Origin: CAMAUF01 sp046152925
GTDB taxonomy: Bacteria; Chloroflexota; Dehalococcoidia; Tepidiformales; Tepidiformaceae
Direction of reading: 5' to 3'
DNA: 64,000 nt
NCBI GenBank assembly: GCA_046152925.1
Contig: JBJXFX010000058.1
Location: 62,001 to 126,000, forward strand
Below the pieces are notes generated by a model that had not been told where the DNA came from, made no database searches, and saw only the letters and a program-made list of their open reading frames with translations. Numbering within the stretch: position 1 is the stretch's first letter; every line of letters begins with the position of its first letter. Positions 43,690 through 51,693 of the stretch are shown here, piece by piece. The translations under genes were made by a program, and so were the position numbers.

Positions 43690-45609
43690 ATGGTTAAGCT
43701 CGAATCGAAAGCCCCAGCAGGTCCGATCGCGGACAAGTGGAGCAGCCACAAGTTCGATATGAAGCTTGTCGCGCCCCAGAACCGCCGGAAGTTCGACATC
43801 ATCGTCGTCGGCTCGGGGCTGGCGGGCGCCTCGGCCGCCGCCACACTCGGCGAGATGGGCTACAACGTCAAAGTCTTCTGCTTCCAAGATTCCGCACGGC
43901 GAGCGCACTCTATCGCGGCCCAGGGCGGCATCAACGCGGCGAAGAACTACAAGAACGACGGCGACAGCGTCCAGCGTCTCTTCTACGACACCATCAAGGG
44001 CGGCGACTACCGCGCCCGCGAAGCGAACGTCTACCGCCTCGCCGAAATCAGCCGCCAAATCATCGACCAGTGCGTCGCCCAGGGCGTGCCCTTCGCCCGC
44101 GACTACGGCGGATTGCTCGACAACCGCTCGTTCGGCGGCGCCCAGGTCTCCCGCACCTTCTACGCCCGCGGCCAGACCGGTCAGCAGCTCGAACTCGGCG
44201 CCTACCAGGCGCTCATGCGCCAAGTCGAGCTCGACCAGGTCCAATACTTCTCGCGCCACGAGATGCTCGATGTCGTCGTCCACGAAGGGCGTGCGGCAGG
44301 CATCATCGTCCGCGACCTGATCGATGGCACGATCACGCGCCATTCCGCCCACGCCGTCGTGCTTGCGACGGGTGGGTACAACAACGCCTTCTACCTCTCC
44401 ACCGGCGCCAAGGGCTGCAACGTCAGCGCGATTTGGCGGGCGCACAAAAAGGGCGCCTACTTCGCCAACCCCTGCTACACGCAGATCCACCCGACCTGCA
44501 TCCCCGTGAGCGGCGACCACCAGTCCAAGCTCACCCTGATGAGCGAGTCGCTCCGGAACGACGGCCGCGTCTGGGCCCCGAAAGACAAGGACGACCGCCG
44601 CGCACCGAACACCATCCCCGAAGCGGAGCGCGACTACTTCCTCGAACGGCGCTATCCGTCGTTTGGAAACCTGGTGCCGCGCGACGTCGCCTCCCGCGCC
44701 GCTAAGGTCGTCGTCGATGAAGGCGGCGGCGTCGGCGAACTCAAGAACGGCGTCTACCTCGACTTCAAAGATGTCATCCAGCGCCTCGGCCGGACCGTCG
44801 TCGAACAGCGCTACGGCAACCTTTTCGATATGTACGACAACATCACCGGCGAAAGCCCGTATGAAGTCCCGATGCGCATCTACCCAGCGGTCCACTACAC
44901 CATGGGCGGCCTCTGGGTGGACTACAACTTGATGAGCAATCTGCCCGGCCTGTTCGTAATCGGCGAAGCGAACTTTTCCGACCACGGAGCGAACCGGCTC
45001 GGGGCGAGCGCGCTCATGCAGGGCTTGGCCGACGGCTACTTCGTCCTCCCCGCTACCATCGCTGGCGAGCTGGCGAACCACCTCAACACCAAACCCCTCG
45101 CGACCGACCACGCTGCCTTCGCCGAAGCCGAGAAGGGCGTGCGCGACCAAATCTCCCGGCTCCTCAGCGTCAACGGCCGCCATTCGCCCGATTGGTTCCA
45201 CCGCAAGCTCGGCAAGATCCTCTGGGAAAAGTGCGGCATGGCGCGAAGCGCTGAGGGCCTCAAGGAAGCGCGAGCGGAACTCGGCGCGCTGCGCGACGAG
45301 TTCTGGCGCGACGTCAAAGTGCTCGGCAACAACGAGTCCCTCAACCAGTCGCTGGAGCGCGCGGGCCGCGTGGCCGACTTCTTCGAGCTCGGCGAGCTGA
45401 TGTGCCAGGACGCCCTGGACCGCGAGGAGTCCTGCGGCGGCCACTTCCGCGAGGAGCACCAGACCGCCGACGGCGAAGCGAAACGCAACGACGACGACTT
45501 CGCCTACGTCGGCGCTTGGGCCTACCAAGGCGAAGGCCGCCTCGCCGAGCTCCACAAAGAGCAGCTCGACTTCGAATTCGTCCACCTCGCCACCCGGAGC
45601 TACAAATAA
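43690..45609 (+). CDS. sdhA: Succinate dehydrogenase/fumarate reductase flavoprotein subunit
   Basis: The 639-residue catalytic subunit carrying covalent FAD. The dinucleotide site is FDIIVVGSGLAGASAAATLGE; RRAHSIAAQGGINAA holds the flavinylated histidine; HPTCIP and the HYTMGGLWVD segment lie in the substrate and cap region; GEANFSDHGANRLGASALMQG is the conserved FAD-ribityl segment. Length and the G-D-Y-R-A-R-E-A stretch fit the non-classical SdhA of B. subtilis-type complexes. It oxidises succinate to fumarate on the cytoplasmic face. Twelve bases separate it from sdhC. Confidence 0.97.
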   Translation: MVKLESKAPAGPIADKWSSHKFDMKLVAPQNRRKFDIIVVGSGLAGASAAATLGEMGYNVKVFCFQDSARRAHSIAAQGGINAAKNYKNDGDSVQRLFYDTIKGGDYRAREANVYRLAEISRQIIDQCVAQGVPFARDYGGLLDNRSFGGAQVSRTFYARGQTGQQLELGAYQALMRQVELDQVQYFSRHEMLDVVVHEGRAAGIIVRDLIDGTITRHSAHAVVLATGGYNNAFYLSTGAKGCNVSAIWRAHKKGAYFANPCYTQIHPTCIPVSGDHQSKLTLMSESLRNDGRVWAPKDKDDRRAPNTIPEAERDYFLERRYPSFGNLVPRDVASRAAKVVVDEGGGVGELKNGVYLDFKDVIQRLGRTVVEQRYGNLFDMYDNITGESPYEVPMRIYPAVHYTMGGLWVDYNLMSNLPGLFVIGEANFSDHGANRLGASALMQGLADGYFVLPATIAGELANHLNTKPLATDHAAFAEAEKGVRDQISRLLSVNGRHSPDWFHRKLGKILWEKCGMARSAEGLKEARAELGALRDEFWRDVKVLGNNESLNQSLERAGRVADFFELGELMCQDALDREESCGGHFREEHQTADGEAKRNDDDFAYVGAWAYQGEGRLAELHKEQLDFEFVHLATRSYK

Positions 45610-46391
45610 TGGACCTCGTACTTCGTGTTTGGCGCCAGGCCGGACCCAACGCCGCGGGCGACTTCGAAACCTACCCTGCACAGGGCATCAGCGAGGACAT
45701 GTCGTTCCTCGAAATGCTCGATGTGATCAACGAGCGCCTGATCGAGGATGGCAAGGAGCCGATCGCCTTCGACTCAGACTGCCGCGAAGGCATCTGCGGG
45801 ACCTGCGGCGTCGTGATCAACGGGCGGCCCCACGGCCCGAAGAAGCTGACAACCACCTGTCAGCTCCACATGCGCAACTTCAAGCACGGCGACACGATTA
45901 CCGTGGAGCCATGGCGCGCCGCCGCCTTCCCGGTCCTGCGTGACCTGGTGGTCGACCGCACGCCGTTCGACCGGATCATTCAAGCTGGCGGCTGGATCTC
46001 GGCCCCGACGGGCTCCGCCCAGGAAGCGAACCTCACGCCCGTGCCCAAAGCCTCGGCCGATATGGCGTTCGACGCGGCAGCCTGCATCGGCTGCGGCGCC
46101 TGCGTCGCGGCCTGCCCGAACGGCGCCGGCCAGCTCTTCACGGCGGCCAAGGTCGGCCACCTGAACCTCATGCCCCAGGGCCAACCGGAGCGCTGGAGCC
46201 GCGTCAACGCCATGGTCGAGCGCATGGAAGACTACTTCGGCAGCTGCACGAACCACGGCGAATGCGAGCAAGCCTGCCCCAAGGGCATCTCCATCGACTT
46301 CATTGCCGCGATGAACCGGGACTTCCTCAAAGCGAAGTTCAAGGATCGCCGCCGCCTCCTCCGTGCGGCTGACGTGGCCCGCGAGGAATAA
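45609..46391 (+). CDS. sdhB: Succinate dehydrogenase iron-sulfur subunit
   Basis: A 260-residue electron-transfer subunit linking SdhA flavin to the SdhC hemes. Three clusters are readable: the plant-type [2Fe-2S] site CREGICGTCG plus a later Cys in TTCQLH, the [4Fe-4S] set CIGCGACVAACPNG, and the third cluster CTNHGECEQACPKG. The start ATG overlaps the sdhA stop (TAATG), so expression is coupled. The internal insertion around EANLTPVPKASADMAF is typical of the non-classical type. Confidence 0.97.
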   Translation: MDLVLRVWRQAGPNAAGDFETYPAQGISEDMSFLEMLDVINERLIEDGKEPIAFDSDCREGICGTCGVVINGRPHGPKKLTTTCQLHMRNFKHGDTITVEPWRAAAFPVLRDLVVDRTPFDRIIQAGGWISAPTGSAQEANLTPVPKASADMAFDAAACIGCGACVAACPNGAGQLFTAAKVGHLNLMPQGQPERWSRVNAMVERMEDYFGSCTNHGECEQACPKGISIDFIAAMNRDFLKAKFKDRRRLLRAADVAREE

Positions 46392-46466
46392 CCCCGCGAG
46401 ATCGCGTCGAGAAATCCACAACCCCTCCCTCCGCGAACAGCATCCACCGGCCGATTACTCTCTGTA

Positions 46467-49154
46467 GTGGCTGGAGCACAAACGGTGGCGGCCCTCTCGC
46501 GCGGTGAGCGGCTCGGGGCGGTGGCGCTCGGGCTGTTTGCGGTCGCATCACTCCTCTGGCACCTCATCCTCCCCGGCTCAACGCCCACAAACCGGATGGT
46601 GTCCGACATCCTGACGGTCGTCGCGCCGGCGTTTGGCCTCGCCGTTTGCGCGCGGGCTGCCTGGGGCTCCCAGGGCCGCGAACGCCACGGCTGGACCGTG
46701 ATGTCGGCCGCGCTCCTCACCTGGCTTCTTGCCGAAAGCACCTGGGCGTTCTACGAGATCGGTCTCGACCAAGTCACTCCGTATCCGTCGATAGCCGATG
46801 TCTGGTACGTGCTTGGCGTGCCGTTGTTCGTCACTGGCACGGTCATCCTCACCGGCACCTTCCGCGGACTCGTCCACCCAGTATCCCTGTGGGACGCCGC
46901 CGCCCGCGTCCTTGTGCCTGCCGGCGTCCTCTGGCATTTCATCATCGGGCCGATTTTCGATGAGCCGGGGGTGGGGCCGCTCAAGATGGCGCTGTCGGCC
47001 TACTATCCACTGACCGACCTTGTCCTCTTCGTGTTCACGTTCGCGATCTTCCTCCGCGTCCGGGGCCCGGCCGCGAAGGTGATCGGGTTGCTCGCCACAG
47101 CCCACTTCATCATGCTCGCCACCGACCTCGCCTACGCCTGGATGACGGCGGCCGGCCGCTACAGCTCGGGGCAACCGATCGACGCCGCCTGGATCGCCGC
47201 CTACCTCCTGATGGGCGTGGCAGCCTGGTTGCATATCCGGCTGCGGCCGTCCTACATCGCCGAAGCGCCCGCCTCCGCGTCGATGACAGCCCACCTGACG
47301 CCAGTCGTGTCCCTCGTCGCCGTTGCCTGCTATAGCGTCGTCGCGGGCGCCCTGGGCGTCTTTCATGGCGACCCCGTGGGCGCCGCCCTCTGCGTGTGCG
47401 CAGCGGTCGCCGTGGGTGCGCGCCAGGTAGCCATCCTGATCGAAAACCGGCGGCTCACTCAGGAGCTCTCCAGCGCCCGGACGGAGCTCGAACAACGGGT
47501 CGCCGAGCGCACGCTGAGCCTCGCCCGCCTTGAAACGATCATCGAGTCGACTTCAGACCTGGTCGGCACCATGACCACCACCGGCGAGCCATTGTTCCTG
47601 AACCGCGCCGGACGCCGCATGATGGGCCTCGGCCCGGACGACCCGCTGACCGGCGACTACCTCGCTGGCTGGGGCGCCTCGTTCCCGGGCCTCGCGGCGA
47701 CGTTGCGTGAACACCGCTTTTGGACGGGTGAAACCACCGTCCTCACCGCGACGGGCGCCGTGCCCGTCTCGGCCGTTGTCCTACTCCACGAGAACTCCGG
47801 CGCCAAGGCGGTCTCCGCCATCATGCGCGACATCACGGACCAGAAGGCGACCGAAGCAAAGCTCGAGCGCCTTGCCCATTGCGATGGGCTCACGCAGCTC
47901 CTCAACCGCCGCGCGTTCGGCGACATCGTCGAAGCTCAGCTCGCCCAGCCCGGCGTCCGGCCGGCGGCGCTGCTTTTCATCGACCTCGACGGCTTCAAGT
48001 ACGTGAACGACAGCATGGGCCACCGCGCCGGCGATGACATGCTCGTGGCGGTCGCCGACCGGATCCGCGCCGCAGCTGGAGACTCCGGGACCGCCGCACG
48101 CCTCGGCGGAGACGAGTTCGCGGTCTTCCTCGATAACGCCGGCGCGACCGCCGCTCGGCTGGCCGCCGCAGCGATTTCGCGCTCCATCAGCGACCTCCGC
48201 TTCCTCACGTCCGGGCGATCGTTACGCGTGACCGCCAGCGTCGGGATCGCGCTCGCCCCCGAGCATGGCACAACCCTCCGCGACCTGTTGAGCAACGCAG
48301 ACCTCGCGATGTACGCGGCAAAGGAACAACGCGACGGGTATAGCGTGTACTCCGAGGCGCTCCGCTCGACCCCCATCGACTCGCAACTCGTGCTCGAGCA
48401 GAACGTCCGCGACGCGATCGACGAGGGCCGCCTCGCGCTCGTCGCCCAGCCAATCCGCCACATCGCGTCTGGCGCCGTGCATTACGAACTGCTCCTCCGG
48501 ATCCGCACCACTGAAGGTGAGTGGCTCCCGCCCGCGCAGTTCTTGCGTGTGGCCGAACGGTCCGGGCTCATCCACCAGCTCGACCGCTGGGTCGTGACCG
48601 AAGCAGCGAGGTTCGCAGGGGCCTGCCAACGGGCCGGGCGCCCGATCGCCCTGGAGGTCAACGTGTCTGGGCGCGCGTTCGCCGACAGCGGATTCCTCGC
48701 CTTCACGCGTGAGGTGATCGTCAACGAAGGCGTCGACCCGACGAACCTCATCTTCGAGATCACCGAGACAGCGGCCATCGCCGAAATGAGCACGGCGCGC
48801 GCCTTCATCGAAAACCTCCGCGCCATCGGTTGCCGCTTCGCAATCGACGACTTCGGCGCCGGCTTCTCCTCGTTCGCCTACCTGAAGCATTTGCCCGTCG
48901 ACTTTCTCAAGATCGACGGGAGCTTCGTGGTGGATCTCGTCACCGACCTCGGCGACCAGCACCTCGTCCGCGCGATGGTGGAGCTGGCCCGCGGGCTAGG
49001 AAAGGAGACGATCGCCGAGTTCGTCGGGGACGAAGCGACGGTGGAGGTGCTCCGGGACCTCGGAGTTGACTACGCGCAGGGCTATCACATCGGCGAGCCA
49101 GTCCCGCTCGACCGCGTCCTACCGGAAGAGGCCCGCTCGGCCCGCGCCGCCTAA
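46467..49154 (+). CDS. Membrane GGDEF-EAL c-di-GMP protein (paralogue 2)
   Basis: An 895-residue protein starting at GTG 46467. About eight N-terminal helices contain STWAFYEIGLDQVTPYPSIADVWYVLG, the same P-S-x-A-D-type motif as paralogue 1. A coiled linker and PAS-like domain (ARLETIIESTSDLVGTMTTTG) precede a GGDEF domain with intact RLGGDEFAVF, and an EAL domain with ELLLRI, NVSG, EITET, DDFGAGFSS, LKIDGSF, AEF and QGY all present. Both synthesis and hydrolysis of c-di-GMP look possible. No inhibitory RxxD site is visible five residues before GGDEF. It converges with the alcohol dehydrogenase gene. Confidence 0.93.
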   Translation: MAGAQTVAALSRGERLGAVALGLFAVASLLWHLILPGSTPTNRMVSDILTVVAPAFGLAVCARAAWGSQGRERHGWTVMSAALLTWLLAESTWAFYEIGLDQVTPYPSIADVWYVLGVPLFVTGTVILTGTFRGLVHPVSLWDAAARVLVPAGVLWHFIIGPIFDEPGVGPLKMALSAYYPLTDLVLFVFTFAIFLRVRGPAAKVIGLLATAHFIMLATDLAYAWMTAAGRYSSGQPIDAAWIAAYLLMGVAAWLHIRLRPSYIAEAPASASMTAHLTPVVSLVAVACYSVVAGALGVFHGDPVGAALCVCAAVAVGARQVAILIENRRLTQELSSARTELEQRVAERTLSLARLETIIESTSDLVGTMTTTGEPLFLNRAGRRMMGLGPDDPLTGDYLAGWGASFPGLAATLREHRFWTGETTVLTATGAVPVSAVVLLHENSGAKAVSAIMRDITDQKATEAKLERLAHCDGLTQLLNRRAFGDIVEAQLAQPGVRPAALLFIDLDGFKYVNDSMGHRAGDDMLVAVADRIRAAAGDSGTAARLGGDEFAVFLDNAGATAARLAAAAISRSISDLRFLTSGRSLRVTASVGIALAPEHGTTLRDLLSNADLAMYAAKEQRDGYSVYSEALRSTPIDSQLVLEQNVRDAIDEGRLALVAQPIRHIASGAVHYELLLRIRTTEGEWLPPAQFLRVAERSGLIHQLDRWVVTEAARFAGACQRAGRPIALEVNVSGRAFADSGFLAFTREVIVNEGVDPTNLIFEITETAAIAEMSTARAFIENLRAIGCRFAIDDFGAGFSSFAYLKHLPVDFLKIDGSFVVDLVTDLGDQHLVRAMVELARGLGKETIAEFVGDEATVEVLRDLGVDYAQGYHIGEPVPLDRVLPEEARSARAA

Positions 49155-49164
49155 GGCGCCACCA

Positions 49165-50169
49165 TCAGGGGACGAGCGCGACCTTCAGGTTCCCGGTCGT
49201 TTTGTCGACCGCTGCCTCAAAGCCTTCACGAGCACGTGCGAGCGGAAAAACCGCGGTCTGGAACCGCGGAAGGTCGCTGGCATACCGCCCGAGCAGGCTC
49301 GCAGCAACCCCGTACTCCGAGGTCGAGCCAGCGCGACCGTACATCACGGAACCTACAAGCTTGATCTCCTCGTTGACGAGCTTGAAGCCGTTGATCTGCG
49401 TGTGCCCCGTGAACACCCCGATTGCGACAATCGTGCCGCCAGGGCGGACCACCCGGAAGGCTTCGGCCAGCGTGTCCGCCGTGCCACCAACCGTCTCGAC
49501 GACGACATCCGGTCGACGGGCCCGCGACCACCGCTTCAGATCGTCGCTCCCTGGTTCGAACGCGGCGGAAGCGCCGAGCGCGAGCGCGGCTGCCGCCTGA
49601 TGAGCGTAACGCGCCGTGATCGCCACCTCGCCCGCGCGGTCGCGGAGGAGCATCGCGCACATCAGGCCGATGGGCCCGGCGCCAAGCACCAGCACTCTGG
49701 CGCCCATTGGGATCTCCGCCCGCTGGATGCCGCGGATCGCGACCGCCGCCGGCTCGGCCAGCGAGCCGAGCTGCGGGTCGATCCCCGGCGGAAGCGGGTA
49801 GCAGTTCGCCGCGGGCGCCGCCAGATACTCCTGCATCCCGCCGTCCGCCGAAATGCCCATAAGCGTCGATGCCTGGCAAACGGACGACTGGCCCTCCCGG
49901 CACGATGCGCAGTGCAGGCACGAGAGCATCGGGTCGACCGCCACCGCCGTGCCGGCGGCGAGACCATCGCCCGAGACCACGACGCCCGCGATCTCGTGGC
50001 CGGCGACCACGCCTTTGCGTGCCTGGAACTCGCCTTTGTACAAGTGGAGGTCCGTCCCGCAGATCCCCACGGAGGTCATGCGGACGACGAGCTGTCCCGG
50101 GCTTGCGCTCGGCTCGGGACGATCCTCGATACTGAGCGAATGCGGGTCGGACCAGGCGACGGCTTTCAT
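49165..50169 (-). CDS. Zinc-dependent medium-chain alcohol dehydrogenase
   Basis: A 334-residue NAD(P)-dependent MDR oxidoreductase. The catalytic-zinc region reads VGICGTDLHLYKGEF and VVAGHEIAGVV; the structural zinc lobe is CLHCASCREGQSSVC; the Rossmann motif is VLVLGAGPIGLMCAML. It resembles threonine dehydrogenase, sorbitol dehydrogenase and butanediol dehydrogenase subgroups; specificity is unresolved. ATG 50169 was selected because the longer upstream frame overlaps the divergent gene and lacks family similarity. Confidence 0.92.
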   Translation of the reverse strand: MKAVAWSDPHSLSIEDRPEPSASPGQLVVRMTSVGICGTDLHLYKGEFQARKGVVAGHEIAGVVVSGDGLAAGTAVAVDPMLSCLHCASCREGQSSVCQASTLMGISADGGMQEYLAAPAANCYPLPPGIDPQLGSLAEPAAVAIRGIQRAEIPMGARVLVLGAGPIGLMCAMLLRDRAGEVAITARYAHQAAAALALGASAAFEPGSDDLKRWSRARRPDVVVETVGGTADTLAEAFRVVRPGGTIVAIGVFTGHTQINGFKLVNEEIKLVGSVMYGRAGSTSEYGVAASLLGRYASDLPRFQTAVFPLARAREGFEAAVDKTTGNLKVALVP

Positions 50170-50217
50170 CGCCGCGGAGTGTAGCCGCCCCGGCGCGGGG
50201 CCGGTACCCTCGCGTGG

Positions 50218-50538
50218 ATGGGCCGCCGCAAGTCGCGCAAACAAGAACGTCGCCAGCAGAAGCGGGACTCGCTCTTCGGCGGCGCCAACGCGCCCGTCAG
50301 CTTCGAACCGCGAGCTGACCCCTTCGACCTCGGCCTTCACGAGCTCAGCGTCGACGACTTTGCAGCCTTCTGGCCGGGGGAATCGCGGGCGCGAGCCGTG
50401 AAAGCGTGTGGCAACTGCCGCGAGTTCGTGGAAGACGCCGAAGGCGGGCGTGGCACCTGTCTTCACCCTGGAAGCGGCATTCTGTCGCCCTGGACGGACA
50501 CGCCACCCTGCGACTTTCACCATGCACGCCGGCGCTGA
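50218..50538 (+). CDS. Small cysteine-containing hypothetical protein
   Basis: A 106-residue protein from ATG 50218. A basic N-terminus (GRRKSRKQERRQQKR) precedes an acidic/aromatic stretch (LSVDDFAAFWPGES) and a C-terminal region with five spaced cysteines and histidines: ACGNCREF, GTCLHPGSG, and PPCDFHHARR. The C-x2-C...C-x-H...C-x2-H layout looks like a small metal-binding or iron-sulfur fold. I do not recognise the family. It lies immediately upstream of the NrdR-box promoter. Confidence 0.7.
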   Translation: MGRRKSRKQERRQQKRDSLFGGANAPVSFEPRADPFDLGLHELSVDDFAAFWPGESRARAVKACGNCREFVEDAEGGRGTCLHPGSGILSPWTDTPPCDFHHARRR

Positions 50539-50540
50539 AA

Positions 50541-50594
50541 CCCCAAGATCTGGTAGCCAAACTGTTGACAGGCCCTAGATCTGGGGCTTACGCT
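50541..50594 (+). promoter_or_regulatory. nrdR promoter with two NrdR-box-like palindromes 31 bp apart
   Basis: AGATCT-centred palindromic segments lie at 50541-50556 (CCCCAAGATCTGGTAG) and 50572-50587 (GCCCTAGATCTGGGGC), with centres exactly 31 bases apart. NrdR boxes typically come in pairs about three helical turns apart. A perfect TTGACA (50565-50570) and TACGCT (50589-50594, 18-base spacer) flank the second box, so a bound repressor would sit inside the promoter. Confidence 0.65.
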
Positions 50595-50697
50595 GCGCTA
50601 GCTGCGGAAAGAAATGATAAGGTGACTACGCTGGTTGGCGGATTATGATCCGCACGCCGCACGAAGCCTCTCGTCTTCCGTCAAGGAGCCCCGGCCC

Positions 50698-51273
50698 GTG
50701 CGTTGCCCCTTTTGTAACCATCGCGATAGCAAAGTAACGGATAGCCGTGCGAACGACGACGGCATCCGCCGCCGCCGCGAATGCATCGCCTGTGGCCAGC
50801 GCTTCAGCACGATGGAAGCCGTGCAACTGTCCGAGCTCCAGGTCGTCAAGAAAGACGGTCGCCGTGAGCCCTTCAACCGCGAAAAGCTCGCTGGCGGCAT
50901 GTGGAAAGCCTGCAGCAAACGAAACGTGGCGCTCGAAGAGATCCACGTCGCCTGCGCGGAGATCGAGGCGAAGGCCTCGGCCGAAAACCGGAGCGAGATC
51001 CCATCGGCAGCTTTGGGGGAGCTGGCGATGGAGGCGCTCCGCCGGATAGACCACATCGCGTATATCCGTTTCGCCTCGGTCTACCGCCCCTTTGCGGACC
51101 TCGATTCCCTCAAGGAGGCCGTCCGCGCACTCGAAGAAGGCCACGCTGGTGGCCACGACGACCGCAACCGGCAGCTCACCTTGCCCGTCGAAGAGCCCGC
51201 ACCGAGGCATCGCCTCGAAGCTGTCGACTTGCGCCCCCTCGCCCCCATCCCCCACGCAGGAGCCGCACGATGA
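50698..51273 (+). CDS. nrdR: Transcriptional repressor NrdR
   Basis: A 191-residue regulator of ribonucleotide reductase genes that senses dATP/ATP. GTG 50698 with AAGGAG gives the usual RCPFC N-terminus. The zinc ribbon uses C3, C6, C29 and C32 (RCPFCNHRDSKV, RRRRECIACGQRFST), and an ATP-cone domain follows (VVKKDGRREPFNREKLAGGMWKAC). A C-terminal extension of about 40 residues beyond the ATP cone is longer than in most NrdR proteins. It heads a run with a 111-residue unknown and nrdJ, and likely represses itself through the tandem boxes upstream. Confidence 0.95.
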   Translation: MRCPFCNHRDSKVTDSRANDDGIRRRRECIACGQRFSTMEAVQLSELQVVKKDGRREPFNREKLAGGMWKACSKRNVALEEIHVACAEIEAKASAENRSEIPSAALGELAMEALRRIDHIAYIRFASVYRPFADLDSLKEAVRALEEGHAGGHDDRNRQLTLPVEEPAPRHRLEAVDLRPLAPIPHAGAAR

Positions 51274-51605
51274 GCAAACGGATTTGGGAGCTCCACGGAG
51301 CCATGCTCAACGGTGCCATCACCAGCACCCCGGAAGGCCACGCCGACATCCAGGGCCTCGTGCTCTCGGAAAAAGCCTACTTCCTCGTCGTCCGGGACTA
51401 CCGCCCCCGCCAAATCATCGACCTCGTTGAGCGCGAAGGGGTCGATGGCGCTGCCCGGGCAATCATGGATCACTTCTCCGACCCGGCCGCACTCCGGCTC
51501 TCCGGCGGCCGGCAACTCGTGCCTTGCCGCGGCCTGGAGCCCACGCCCGTCATCCGCAGGAGCGACGAAGTGCGGCCCGCGACAACGGTAGTCCGCATCG
51601 GGTAG
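51270..51605 (+). CDS. Unknown small protein between nrdR and nrdJ
   Basis: A 111-residue soluble protein whose ATG overlaps the nrdR stop (ATGA). It reads MSKRIWELHGAMLNGAITST, LVLSEKAYFLVVRDYRPRQI and later LVPCRGLEPTPVIRR. No known family or metal motif was recognised; it has one cysteine. Translational coupling to nrdR and placement before nrdJ suggest a role in ribonucleotide reduction or its control. The nrdJ promoter overlaps its last codons. Confidence 0.7.
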   Translation: MSKRIWELHGAMLNGAITSTPEGHADIQGLVLSEKAYFLVVRDYRPRQIIDLVEREGVDGAARAIMDHFSDPAALRLSGGRQLVPCRGLEPTPVIRRSDEVRPATTVVRIG

Positions 51606-51623
51606 AATCTAGAACGTTTGTTC
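51579..51623 (+). promoter_or_regulatory. LexA-type SOS box and candidate nrdJ promoter
   Basis: GAAC-GTTT-GTTC (51612-51623) is a perfect match to the Gram-positive-type LexA/DinR half-site pattern GAAC-N4-GTTC. It begins three bases after a good -10 (TAGAAT, 51603-51608), itself 18 bases after GCGACA (51579-51584). LexA bound there would block a promoter for nrdJ, implying induction by DNA damage. Confidence 0.55.
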
Positions 51624-51693
51624 CTCCACCACCCCCTCGCGACCAACGCCGCGGGGTTCAGCTCACCCATCTTGCATCCGAGGAGCCCCCGCC

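Noticed and set aside
43639..45681. 680-codon open frame antisense to sdhA
   Set aside because: Shadow of sdhA caused by high third-position GC.
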